The position numbers were made by a program, and so were the translations under genes. DNA of 13,460 nt from an uncultured Eubacteriales bacterium (GTDB taxonomy: Bacteria; Bacillota; Clostridia; Oscillospirales; CAG-272), in contig URSW01000026.1 of NCBI GenBank assembly GCA_900550625.1, positions 1-13,460 of the forward strand. The letters run 5' to 3'. This document shows positions 1 to 6,995 of the stretch, piece after piece. Position 1 is the first letter of the stretch. Each line of letters starts with the position of its first letter. A model generated the notes under the pieces. That model did no database searches. It saw nothing but the letters and a program-made list of their open reading frames with translations, and was not told the DNA's origin.

Positions 1-216
1 TGCGGCTGCCCCGCCTGCCGCGGGGGTCACTCCAAAGCGTATATACGTCATCTTCTCAAAGCCAAGGAATCGCTCGGAATGAGACTTGCCGTTTCGCATA
101 ACCTGTATTTTTATAACGATCTCATGCAGAAGATCCGAGACGCAATGGACGGGGATTACTTTGAAAGCTTCTATCAGAAGTATCATAATCTTCTTGCGGA
201 GAGATCCCCTCTCTGA
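1..216 (+). CDS. tgt: Queuine tRNA-ribosyltransferase, C-terminal 71 residues (5' truncated by window)
   Basis: This is the C-terminal end of the tRNA-guanine transglycosylase that exchanges G34 of GUN-anticodon tRNAs for the queuosine precursor preQ1. Frame 1 is open from base 1 to a TGA at 214-216. It begins at the zinc-binding CxCxxC motif (CGCPAC), continues with the typical SKAYIRHLLKAKE helix, and has a His (SHNLYFY, visible residue 33) that matches the fourth zinc ligand. These are the landmarks of the C-terminal part of bacterial TGT, which is about 370-380 residues long, so about 300 residues lie outside the window. The CRGGHSKAY segment seems to have one residue more than the E. coli CRNYSRAY stretch, from memory. 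A hairpin terminator follows 14 bases after the stop, so this is the last gene of its transcript. Confidence 0.95.
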   Translation, partial: CGCPACRGGHSKAYIRHLLKAKESLGMRLAVSHNLYFYNDLMQKIRDAMDGDYFESFYQKYHNLLAERSPL

Positions 217-226
217 AGTCGGATTC

Positions 227-262
227 AAAAAGCCTCGGAGCCGTAAGGCTCCGAGGCTTTTG
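227..262. terminator. Bidirectional intrinsic terminator after tgt
   Basis: The arms AGCCTCGGAGCC (231-242) and GGCTCCGAGGCT (247-258) are perfect 12-bp complements around a GTAA loop. The top strand continues with TTTT and the bottom strand with TTTTT (from the CAAAAA at 226-231). It can therefore stop tgt from the left and the lipoprotein/zinc-ribbon unit from the right. Bases 263-391 hold nothing else I can support, apart from an 11-bp direct repeat GTGTGCCGACG at 343-353 and 370-380. Confidence 0.92.
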
Positions 263-391
263 TATGTTCATGCACCTCTGCGGGCTGATATAGGATCGGC
301 GCTTTTGCCTGATCTCGTCGTTGCCGCCTCCCCATGCAGACCGTGTGCCGACGTGCTGCGTTATCGCGTGTGTGCCGACGACAGGCGTGCA

Positions 392-979
392 TTACAGCTT
401 TTGACCGCACTCCGAGCAGAATGCACTGCCGGGCGCAATGTCCGCGCCGCAGCTCGGGCACTTGCTTTCAAGCTTGGCGCCGCATTGATTGCAGAATTTT
501 GATCCTGCGGCAATCTGTGCTTTGCACTCGGGGCATACTATCATTCCCTCGCCGACCTTCGGTCCCGCACCGTTCACGACAATGGAATGACCGCCCGACA
601 TGATGCAGTTTTCTATTACCTGAAAAATTTCCGCCGGAAGCTTCTTCTGCTTGAAAGCCCCCATCCCGGCGGTTATCGCAAGCGGCCATGCGACAAACAG
701 ACCGATCGCACCTGCGCCGATCTTGTCGGACCACTGTCCCTCTCCTACAGTCACGTTCAGCCCGTTTTCCATCACTGCCATCTGAACGGTGACCGCAAGG
801 CGCATTCCCGTGAGCGTTTTCCATCCGTCCTTCGGCTGGCTCGCCTGCATGACATATCCGTCAGTAGTTTGCGAGCTTTGAACATCCATTCCTTTTTCGG
901 TTTTGAAGAAGCTTTCAAGCCGCGTGACGACCGACTGTACATTCGTGCCGTTCAACATAAAAACTCTTGATTCCGACAT
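392..979 (-). CDS. Double zinc-ribbon protein of unknown function (195 aa)
   Basis: The N-terminal domain (about residues 1-130) is not one I can name. It resembles a small alpha/beta domain with a Gly/Ala-rich hydrophobic stretch at about 87-108 (IGAGAIGLFVAWPLAITAG) that could be one membrane segment or a buried helix. The C-terminus has two tandem zinc ribbons: C149/C152/C163/C166 and C174/C177/C188/C191. Each follows the pattern CPxC-x10-CxxCG typical of zinc_ribbon_2/DZR domains. There is no signal peptide, so the ribbons are probably cytoplasmic. The start has a strong ribosome binding site, GGAGGA, 6 bases upstream. It lies 62 bases after a lipoprotein gene on the same strand with no terminator between, so it is probably the last gene of a three-gene unit. 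Function unknown; a partner of the lipoproteins is inference from order alone. Confidence 0.85.
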   Translation of the reverse strand: MSESRVFMLNGTNVQSVVTRLESFFKTEKGMDVQSSQTTDGYVMQASQPKDGWKTLTGMRLAVTVQMAVMENGLNVTVGEGQWSDKIGAGAIGLFVAWPLAITAGMGAFKQKKLPAEIFQVIENCIMSGGHSIVVNGAGPKVGEGMIVCPECKAQIAAGSKFCNQCGAKLESKCPSCGADIAPGSAFCSECGQKL

Positions 980-1041
980 CTTTTCCTCCGGTTTTACTGA
1001 TTTATTTTTTTATGCTTTTGCTTTCCTTTGCAAGACAGCTC

Positions 1042-2244
1042 TTACCCCACCCGCTCAATGTATCCGCTGATCGGCTCGGAATACATGCTGTCGTCCGTGA
1101 CGCTCTTATAGCGGCTTCCGTCATATACATCGGTGAAGCCGTTTGTTGCACGGTAAATCTCGTTTGTTTCGGTGTTGTATACACGCTCATATCCGAGAGT
1201 TGCATCGCTTTGCTTCTGACTGATGATGTCCTGACTCTTGTTGCGGTTTTCCCACGAGGACATGATCCCGTCCATCGTCTGATTGAAATTTCGGCTGATC
1301 TGCTGTGAAAGCGCAACCTTCTCGTTGCTCGCCTGATTGGTGCTGCTTACGAAGCTGTCGGAATACTGAAGCGTTTTCATGCAGTCGGTGAGTACGCTTT
1401 CCCATTCGATAAACGTGTCCTTCGCGGCTGTTACCGCCATGACATTGTACGCCATGTAGTATCCGCCGTCCGCCTGCTGAAGCATATATCCGTTCATTCC
1501 CGCGGCGATCGCAGTCGATCCGAAATCCACGACAGACGCGGAGAACATGCCTTCGCCCGCTTTTCCGCTGTCCGTGAAATCGGCGCGCAGCAGTTCCTCC
1601 CCGAGAGACGCAGCCATTCCGCTCGCTGTCGCAAAGTGTTCGGTTACGGTAAAGCCGTCGAATCTCGGGAAAGTATAGCCGGAATAAGTGGGTTCAAAGC
1701 GAGTTACGAAATCGGTGTACTGAGAGAAAATATTGAAAAATCCTTCCGTTGAGGGATTCTGGAGCACGGGCGCCGCGGCGAGAAGAGCAGCCTGTTGATC
1801 TCCCATGCTGTAATTATACTGCCATGCGTCCTTGCCCGCCTGAGAGTGGAGAAGACAGTCCGCTTTGAGAAGAATGAACATCTGATTCAGAGGCTCGGAG
1901 GGATCGTACACGCGGATGCTGTGGTAAATGTTTATACCTCCGGATGTGACCTTCCACCCTTTCGGTATCGTGAGGCTGAAATCCGCGCATTCGTAAAGCT
2001 CGGTCTGAATCTTTTTGGCTTCGCTCGGGGTGATCCGTATTCCTTTTTCGCTTTTGTCCGTGGGGAAATCGAATTTGTCCGTATTACCGTCGCTGTCCGT
2101 TGTCTTCTTTCCGCCGGCCTCGGTTCTGTCTGTTTCGGTGATGTCCGAATCATCATCATCGGTGCTTCCGGAGCATGCTGCGAAGGAGGCCGCTATAATC
2201 GCGGCGAGCAGCGCTGTTGCGATCTTCTTTGTGATGTTTTTCAT
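1042..2244 (-). CDS. Putative lipoprotein, unknown function (400 aa)
   Basis: The protein begins with a lipoprotein signal: a basic start (MKNITKKIA), a hydrophobic core, and SFAAC with the lipidated Cys at residue 24. Phe at position -3 is less common than Leu. An acidic Asp/Thr/Ser-rich linker follows (about 25-65), then a folded region (about 80-295, starting YECADFSLTIPKGWKV). The C-terminal part contains SWENRNKSQDIISQKQSD (330-347) and ends GYIERVG. I associate this tail with uncharacterised clostridial lipoproteins, but cannot name a domain. It should be anchored on the outer face of the cytoplasmic membrane. An AGGAG ribosome binding site precedes the ATG. Only 16 bases separate it from the stop of the upstream lipoprotein gene, so the two are surely co-transcribed. 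Confidence 0.85.
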   Translation of the reverse strand: MKNITKKIATALLAAIIAASFAACSGSTDDDDSDITETDRTEAGGKKTTDSDGNTDKFDFPTDKSEKGIRITPSEAKKIQTELYECADFSLTIPKGWKVTSGGINIYHSIRVYDPSEPLNQMFILLKADCLLHSQAGKDAWQYNYSMGDQQAALLAAAPVLQNPSTEGFFNIFSQYTDFVTRFEPTYSGYTFPRFDGFTVTEHFATASGMAASLGEELLRADFTDSGKAGEGMFSASVVDFGSTAIAAGMNGYMLQQADGGYYMAYNVMAVTAAKDTFIEWESVLTDCMKTLQYSDSFVSSTNQASNEKVALSQQISRNFNQTMDGIMSSWENRNKSQDIISQKQSDATLGYERVYNTETNEIYRATNGFTDVYDGSRYKSVTDDSMYSEPISGYIERVG

Positions 2245-2260
2245 TCCTATTCTCCTTTAT

Positions 2261-3487
2261 TCAGTTGATTTTCCGGCTTACGTCTTCGGGAATTTCGATA
2301 TCTCCGAAGCCGTAGCTTGCGTATTTGTTCTCCGCAGGTATTATTTCCGTGAGAGGCAGAGCCTTGAAATCTTTTGTAATCGCGTAGGACGGAGTAATCG
2401 AGAGCACCTCATCGTAATATTTTGTGAGAAGATCGATCTTTACAAGACGGTATTTGTCTCCGCCGCCGAATCTGGGAAGATACTCGGCGGTCGATCCGTC
2501 GCTGTTCGTGACTTTTTGTGAATAGTCTGTCAGATCGTCCGGCACATCGTCGTAAACGATCTTGTAGAACGCTTTGTCGGTGACAAGTATGTTTCCGTTG
2601 AACATGGTAACGATTTTTTCTCCGCTGCCCATAGCCGAGCAGTTTGCTTCAATGATGATGACTCCCTTTTCACGGTCGTCAAAGTACAGCGGCGAATCGG
2701 AGATATTGTCCTTCACTTGCCTTGTCGCATAAGAATACAGCTTGCCGTCCGCGATCACAATCGAGGCGTCGAAACGGCTTATTCTGCTTCTGAAATCGGA
2801 TATCTCGTCGAGACTTTTCCCGTCTTGCGAGTATATGTATGTGTGTTCGAAGTAGATCATGCCGTACTGCGATTCTTTAGCCGCATACGGGCCGTTGTTT
2901 GAAGGCGCATCAAGCCGGAATCTTCCGCCGCCCTCAAATATAATGTCAATGTCTGCTCCGTTGAAGTCGGACGTGTGAAAATATATCGGCTTTGACGATA
3001 CGGGCAAGGTACCGACCTGAACGAAGTTGTTTCCGCAGGAAAGGGGCGTATCGCAGTTGAATTTGTATATCTTTCCGCCGCTGAGAAAAACGCTCGAAAG
3101 GTCGCCGCCGGCAATTTCGGGATCGAAATCCGCGAAAACGGTGCCGAAATCAAGCAGTCCCTCTCCGCCGACCAGACTTTTGTAGTCGGAAGCGGTAAAG
3201 GCGATACCTCTCTTGGTGAGCAACTCCTCCTCGAGAGTTGAAGGCACGGCGCTTTGAGGAGGCTCGTCGGTGTCCGCGTCACTTTCCGTCTGCGGGCGTG
3301 AGTCGGTATCTGATACCGACTGCTCCTGAGTCTCCGTATGGCTCGCGCTTTCCGTGCTTTCGTCCGCGTCGCGGTTCCGCTTTTCGCATCCGCCGAAAAT
3401 CAAAAGAGCAAGCAGAAGCGAAAATACGAAGATAACGAGCGGCAAACGCCGCACACGTCTTCGGTTTCCGAATATTGTTTGATTCAT
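2261..3487 (-). CDS. Putative lipoprotein, unknown function (408 aa)
   Basis: This is the first gene of the three-gene unit. Residues 1-34 form a lipoprotein signal: a long basic start with RRRVRR, a hydrophobic core VIFVFSLLLALLIF, then GGC with the lipidated Cys at 34. Residues 35-85 are an acidic Ser/Thr/Glu/Asp linker of low complexity. The remainder (about 86-408) is rich in beta-type segments with repeated patterns such as GGKIYKFN, GKLYSYA, NGNILVTDKAFYKI and DKYRLVKID. These suggest a beta-propeller or other repeated beta fold, but I recognise no family. The ATG is chosen because GGGGAG lies 8 bases upstream and an extended -10 promoter lies about 45 bases upstream. Role unknown; surface-exposed by inference. 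Confidence 0.85.
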   Translation of the reverse strand: MNQTIFGNRRRVRRLPLVIFVFSLLLALLIFGGCEKRNRDADESTESASHTETQEQSVSDTDSRPQTESDADTDEPPQSAVPSTLEEELLTKRGIAFTASDYKSLVGGEGLLDFGTVFADFDPEIAGGDLSSVFLSGGKIYKFNCDTPLSCGNNFVQVGTLPVSSKPIYFHTSDFNGADIDIIFEGGGRFRLDAPSNNGPYAAKESQYGMIYFEHTYIYSQDGKSLDEISDFRSRISRFDASIVIADGKLYSYATRQVKDNISDSPLYFDDREKGVIIIEANCSAMGSGEKIVTMFNGNILVTDKAFYKIVYDDVPDDLTDYSQKVTNSDGSTAEYLPRFGGGDKYRLVKIDLLTKYYDEVLSITPSYAITKDFKALPLTEIIPAENKYASYGFGDIEIPEDVSRKIN

Positions 3488-3532
3488 TAAGAAAACTCCC
3501 CATATAAGTTTACGAATTCTTACGGTGTAAAA

Positions 3533-3541
3533 ATTATACCA
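3533..3541 (-). promoter_or_regulatory. Extended -10 promoter of the lipoprotein/zinc-ribbon unit
   Basis: On the minus strand this reads TGGTATAAT, an exact TGnTATAAT extended -10 element. The -35 position is not a recognisable hexamer and instead coincides with the palindrome GCGCATGCGC. Transcription would start near 3526, giving a leader of about 38 bases before the ATG at 3487. Confidence 0.65.
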
Positions 3542-3552
3542 TACGGGGAGGG

Positions 3553-3607
3553 GCGCATGCGCAGCATTTCAGAAATGTCATATGCCAATATTGAAATTAT
3601 ATTTCAA
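3553..3607. promoter_or_regulatory. Cluster of three perfect inverted repeats between divergent genes (candidate operators)
   Basis: Three inverted repeats sit in 55 bases: GCGCATGCGC (3553-3562); CATTTC-A-GAAATG (3565-3570/3572-3577); and TTGAAA-5-TTTCAA (3591-3596/3602-3607). The first covers the -35 position of the leftward promoter. The third lies just upstream of a possible rightward promoter. The last two share TTTCA/TGAAA half-sites, and a further TTTCA occurs at 3615-3619. Binding by the adjacent double-HTH protein is inference. Confidence 0.45.
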
Positions 3608-3614
3608 AAAGTAC

Positions 3615-3643
3615 TTTCATTCTTGTGCGTTATGGTGTACAAT
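3615..3643 (+). promoter_or_regulatory. Possible promoter of the double-HTH gene
   Basis: TACAAT at 3638-3643 is a good -10 match (5 of 6). The -35 region around TTTCAT (3615-3620, 17-base spacer) is poor. It lies 31 bases before the chosen ATG. A weak -35 next to inverted repeats would fit a regulated promoter, but this is not proof. Confidence 0.35.
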
Positions 3644-3673
3644 ATCTGCATAGAGTTTGTACGGGGAGTATTT

Positions 3674-5410
3674 ATGAAATTCTGCGATAAATTGAATGAG
3701 TATATCGAAACGCTGTCCTGCACATCAAAGGAGCTTTGCGAGCTGTCGGGAATATCGGAGGCAACCTTCAGCAGATACAAGCGAGGCGAGAGAGTGCCGG
3801 AGATCGGAACGGATGCATTTGAAAATCTATGTACTGCCGTTTCGGAGTCTGCAAAACGGAGGGAAAGAGAAGACATAACCGCGCAGTCGGTTAGGGAAAG
3901 CTTTATTTCCTGCGAGGACTTTGTGTCTGCCGATAAAGAAATCCTGCGGCAGAACTTCAACGCGCTTATAGCATCGCTCGGCATTAACCTGACCAAGCTG
4001 TGCAGAGCTACAAACTATGATGTTTCAACCGTTTTCAGAATCCGCAGCGGAACGAGAAGACCTGCAGATCCCGGGCAGTTTGCCGATGCGATCGCATCGT
4101 TTGTCGCAAGGGAGATAAAGCTGCCGTCCGAAATAACGGCGCTTTCGGAGCTGCTCGGCTGCCGGTGCGAGGATATATCCGACCAGTCGGCGCGGTATAC
4201 GAAGCTGAGAAATTGGCTGCTCAATTCGGGATCGTCCGAATCCGGCGGAAGTATCTGTGTCTTTCTGAATAAGCTTGACGAATTCGACCTGAACGAGTAC
4301 ATAAAAGCAATCCGTTTCGATGAGATCAAGGTACCGACGGTGCCGTTTCAGCTTCCTTCGTCGAAGGAGTACTTCGGACTTGCGGAAATGATGGAAAGCG
4401 AGCTTGATTTCTTAAAGGCTACGGTGCTGTCAAAGTCAATGCATCCCGTGACGATGTACAGCGATATGCCGATGACCGAGATGGCGAAGGATCCGGATTT
4501 TCCGAAAAAGTGGATGTTCGGCATGGCGATGCTTTTGAGAAAGGGACTTCACCTGAATCAGATACATAATCTGGACCGCTCTTTCGAAGATATGATGCTC
4601 GGTCTAGAAAGCTGGATACCGATGTATATGACTGGGCAGATATCGCCGTATTATCTTAAGAATGTGCAGAATAACGTCTTCCTGCATTTTCTGAAGGTGT
4701 CGGGCGCGGCGGCGCTTTCCGGAGAGGCCATCGCCGGATATCACAGCGACGGGAAATATTACCTTACGAAATCGAAAAAAGAGATAGAATATTACGAAAA
4801 GCGCGCGCAGGAGCTTTTGTCGAATGCGAAGCCACTCATGGATATATACAGGAGCGACCGCGAAAACGAGTTTAACGCATTTTTGCTCGCCGACGCTGGC
4901 AAACCGGGAAAGCGCATAAGCATCTTCTCGGCTTTGCCGATGTATACAATGAGCGGCGAGCTGCTCTCGGACATCTTGGACAGACGGAATGTTCCGGACG
5001 ATGACCGCCGGAGAATTTTCGATCATTGGATGTCGCAGCGCCGCAGAGCGGAGCGCATTCTTGAAACGGAAAGCATCGAGGATGAGATTTCAGACGTCAC
5101 GAAGGAGGAATTTGAAAGCCGCCCGATATCTCTTGATCTCTCCGGAGCCTTTTTCGAAGCGGATATTTCCTACAGCTACGAAGATTATCTGAGACATTCG
5201 GAGGAAACGGAGGAATTTGCCGCATCACATCCGAATTATACATTGAAAAAAACATCGTCTCATGTTTTTCGGAATCTGCAGATACATATTCACGAAGGAC
5301 AGTGGGCGATGGTTTCAAAAGGAAAGGCACCCGCGATACATTTTGTGGTTCAGCATCCCAAGCTGCGCGGCGCTATAGAAAGCTTTATTCCTCCGGTGGT
5401 GGAGCATTAG
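3674..5410 (+). CDS. Double helix-turn-helix protein with large C-terminal region of unknown function (578 aa)
   Basis: Two XRE/Cro-like HTH segments are visible. The first spans about residues 17-42 (TSKELCELSGISEATFSRYKRGERVP) and the second about 101-130 (SLGINLTKLCRATNYDVSTVFRIRSGTRRP). The remainder (about 190-578) is one long region with no catalytic motif I recognise. It includes a Met/Trp-rich core at 240-350 (FLKATVLSKSM, MYSDMPMTEMAKDP, KKWMFGMAMLL, SWIPMYMTGQISPYYL). I associate this core with uncharacterised clostridial HTH proteins of similar size. The ATG at 3674 is preferred because GGGGAG lies 6 bases upstream and the first HTH begins soon after. An in-frame ATG at 3557, also after a G-rich stretch, would add 39 hydrophobic, unusual residues across the operator-like repeats. 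Likely a DNA-binding regulator, perhaps sensing a ligand or protein through its C-terminus. Confidence 0.85.
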   Translation: MKFCDKLNEYIETLSCTSKELCELSGISEATFSRYKRGERVPEIGTDAFENLCTAVSESAKRREREDITAQSVRESFISCEDFVSADKEILRQNFNALIASLGINLTKLCRATNYDVSTVFRIRSGTRRPADPGQFADAIASFVAREIKLPSEITALSELLGCRCEDISDQSARYTKLRNWLLNSGSSESGGSICVFLNKLDEFDLNEYIKAIRFDEIKVPTVPFQLPSSKEYFGLAEMMESELDFLKATVLSKSMHPVTMYSDMPMTEMAKDPDFPKKWMFGMAMLLRKGLHLNQIHNLDRSFEDMMLGLESWIPMYMTGQISPYYLKNVQNNVFLHFLKVSGAAALSGEAIAGYHSDGKYYLTKSKKEIEYYEKRAQELLSNAKPLMDIYRSDRENEFNAFLLADAGKPGKRISIFSALPMYTMSGELLSDILDRRNVPDDDRRRIFDHWMSQRRRAERILETESIEDEISDVTKEEFESRPISLDLSGAFFEADISYSYEDYLRHSEETEEFAASHPNYTLKKTSSHVFRNLQIHIHEGQWAMVSKGKAPAIHFVVQHPKLRGAIESFIPPVVEH

Positions 5411-5420
5411 AAGCTGCACT

Positions 5421-5500
5421 TTCACCGTCGGGGTATAAAGTTTAACCGCCGCACGTCCCCGAAGATCGGGAGCGGCAGCCTGCCGCAAAAATGATACCGT
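5421..5500. repeat. Structured repeat, copy 1 (short form, 80 bp)
   Basis: Bases 5421-5445 and 5446-5477 are identical to 5516-5540 and 5545-5576 of copy 2. The conserved block holds a hairpin CCCGA-AGA-TCGGG (5458-5470) followed one base later by GCGGCA-GCC-TGCCGC (5472-5486). TCGGGG at 5428-5433 can pair instead with CCCCGA at 5457-5462, and GCCGC at 5448-5452 with GCGGC at 5472-5476, so competing folds exist. It ends AAAAATG-ATACCGT and lacks the extra hairpin found in copy 2. It lies 10 bases after the stop of the double-HTH gene. Confidence 0.85.
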
Positions 5501-5515
5501 TAGTTTCGGATTTAC

Positions 5516-5630
5516 TTCACCGTCGGGGTATAAAGTTTAATATACCGCCGCACGTCCCCGAAGATCGGGAGCGGCAACTTGCCGCAAATATGCCCCTCCG
5601 AGAGCTGCTGCTTTCGAAGGGGCATACCGT
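5516..5630. repeat. Structured repeat, copy 2 (long form, 115 bp)
   Basis: This is the second copy, 95 bases from the first. Differences from copy 1 are a TATA insertion at 5541-5544, a changed apical loop (ACT for GCC) with its GCGGCA/TGCCGC stem intact, a change in the A-run before ATG, and a 31-base insertion (5593-5623) between ATG and ATACCGT. The insertion produces the near-palindrome at 5589-5626. The TATA insertion also creates GGTATA...TATACC symmetry in the minus-strand reading. Confidence 0.85.
5589..5626. terminator. 38-base near-palindromic hairpin, possible clpX 3' end
   Basis: TATGCCCCT (5589-5597) pairs with AGGGGCATA (5618-5626). After one mismatch the arms continue CGAGAGC / GCTTTCG with one G-T pair, leaving a small loop. 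It starts 33 bases after the clpX stop on the minus strand but is followed only by TTT. On the plus strand the T-rich stretch at 5642-5653 is 15 bases away. It is therefore a strong hairpin but not a textbook terminator in either direction. Confidence 0.45.
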
Positions 5631-5658
5631 CGACAGAGAATATTTTGTTTTTCCCGAT

Positions 5659-6939
5659 TTACGATGCCGAAGCATCCTTCATTACGGTGATCGGCTTTTC
5701 GCCGTTCTTTACGCATCCGGCTGTGATTATAACTTCGGCGATATCCTTTTTTGAGGGAATCTCGAACATAAGCCCGGTCATCGTCTCCTCAAGGATCGAG
5801 CGAAGACCGCGCGCCCCGGTGTTTCTTTCAATGGCAAGCGCTGCGATCTCACGGAGCGCATCATCGTCAAAGCTGAGCTTTACTCCGTCCATTTCAAACA
5901 GCTTCCGATACTGCTTTACGAGCGCATTCTTCGGCTGAGTGAGTATCTTTACAAGCGCATCGCAGTCGAGACTGTCAAGCCCGACGATCACCGGAAGACG
6001 TCCTACAAGCTCGGGGATAAGTCCGAACTTTACAATGTCGTGTGCGCATACATTGTCGAATATGCCGCCGCCGAGTTTCTCGGCTTTTTTCTTTACCTCG
6101 CCGGAGAAGCCTATCGACGAGCCGCCGCGGCGCTCTTCGATGATCTTGTCGAGCGTGTCGAACGCACCGCCGCAGATAAACAGAATATTTTCCGTATTTA
6201 TCTGAATGAACTCCTGGTTCGGATGCTTGCGCCCGCCCTGCGGAGGTACGTTTGCAACCGTTCCCTCGAGTATCTTCAGAAGCGCCTGCTGAACGCCTTC
6301 GCCGGACACATCCCGCGTTATCGAACGGTTCTCGCTGCGGCGGGAGATCTTGTCGATCTCGTCAATGTAGATTATTCCGTGCTCGGCAGCCTCCACATCG
6401 TAATCGGCGGCCTGTATGAGCCTCAGAAGAATGTTTTCGACATCCTCGCCGACATATCCCGCTTCGGTCAGCGTGGTCGCATCCGCAATTGCAAACGGAA
6501 CATCGAGCGCCTTTGCAAGCGTCTGCGCAAGGTACGTTTTGCCGACGCCGGTCGGTCCTATGAGAAGGACGTTGCTCTTTGCAAGCTCCACATCGTCGTC
6601 CGCGTCCTTTTTCTTCGCTTTCTTTGCGGCATCGTTGTGCAGAAGCCTCTTGTAGTGATTGTAAACCGCGACCGACAGCGCGATTTTCGCTTTGTCCTGC
6701 CCGATCACATACTCGTCAAGCGTTGCTTTGATCTCGGCGGGTACGGGAAGGGAATCGCGGTCAAGCGAAAAGTCCGACGGCTGCTGTTGAGTGTTGTCGG
6801 AAATGATCTGATTGCACGCTTCTATGCAGTTGTCGCAGATGTATGCCCCCGTCGGAGACGGAATGAGAAAATACACCTGATCCTCGCCGCGTCCGCAGAA
6901 GGAGCAGCGGCGTTTTCTTATGCTTTCGTTTTCGGACAT
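5659..6939 (-). CDS. clpX: ATP-dependent protease ATP-binding subunit ClpX (426 aa)
   Basis: This is the AAA+ unfoldase that recognises substrates, unfolds them and feeds them to ClpP. It is full length for the family (about 410-430). The N-terminal zinc-binding domain has C12/C15 and C35/C38. Walker A is GPTGVGKT (128-135), Walker B IIYIDEID (189-196), the pore loop GYVG (161-164), and the ClpP-docking IGF loop is at 276-278. The box GLIPELVGRLPVIV (306-319) and the sensor-2 GAR (375-377) are also present, so nothing essential is missing. The ATG follows CGGAG by 5 bases. It sits 56 bases after clpP and is the last gene of tig-clpP-clpX. No lon gene follows, unlike in some Clostridia; a repeat pair and a convergent gene do. 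Confidence 0.98.
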   Translation of the reverse strand: MSENESIRKRRCSFCGRGEDQVYFLIPSPTGAYICDNCIEACNQIISDNTQQQPSDFSLDRDSLPVPAEIKATLDEYVIGQDKAKIALSVAVYNHYKRLLHNDAAKKAKKKDADDDVELAKSNVLLIGPTGVGKTYLAQTLAKALDVPFAIADATTLTEAGYVGEDVENILLRLIQAADYDVEAAEHGIIYIDEIDKISRRSENRSITRDVSGEGVQQALLKILEGTVANVPPQGGRKHPNQEFIQINTENILFICGGAFDTLDKIIEERRGGSSIGFSGEVKKKAEKLGGGIFDNVCAHDIVKFGLIPELVGRLPVIVGLDSLDCDALVKILTQPKNALVKQYRKLFEMDGVKLSFDDDALREIAALAIERNTGARGLRSILEETMTGLMFEIPSKKDIAEVIITAGCVKNGEKPITVMKDASAS

Positions 6940-6995
6940 ATTTACTCCGTTTCACCGACGCATATGATTCGCTGCGTCGGAATCGTGTGGAACTG

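Noticed and set aside
5491..5754. An 87-codon plus-strand frame starting in the repeat region
   Set aside because: It spans repeat copy 2 and the clpX 3' end, has no ribosome binding site, and its start codon is the repeat's own ATG.
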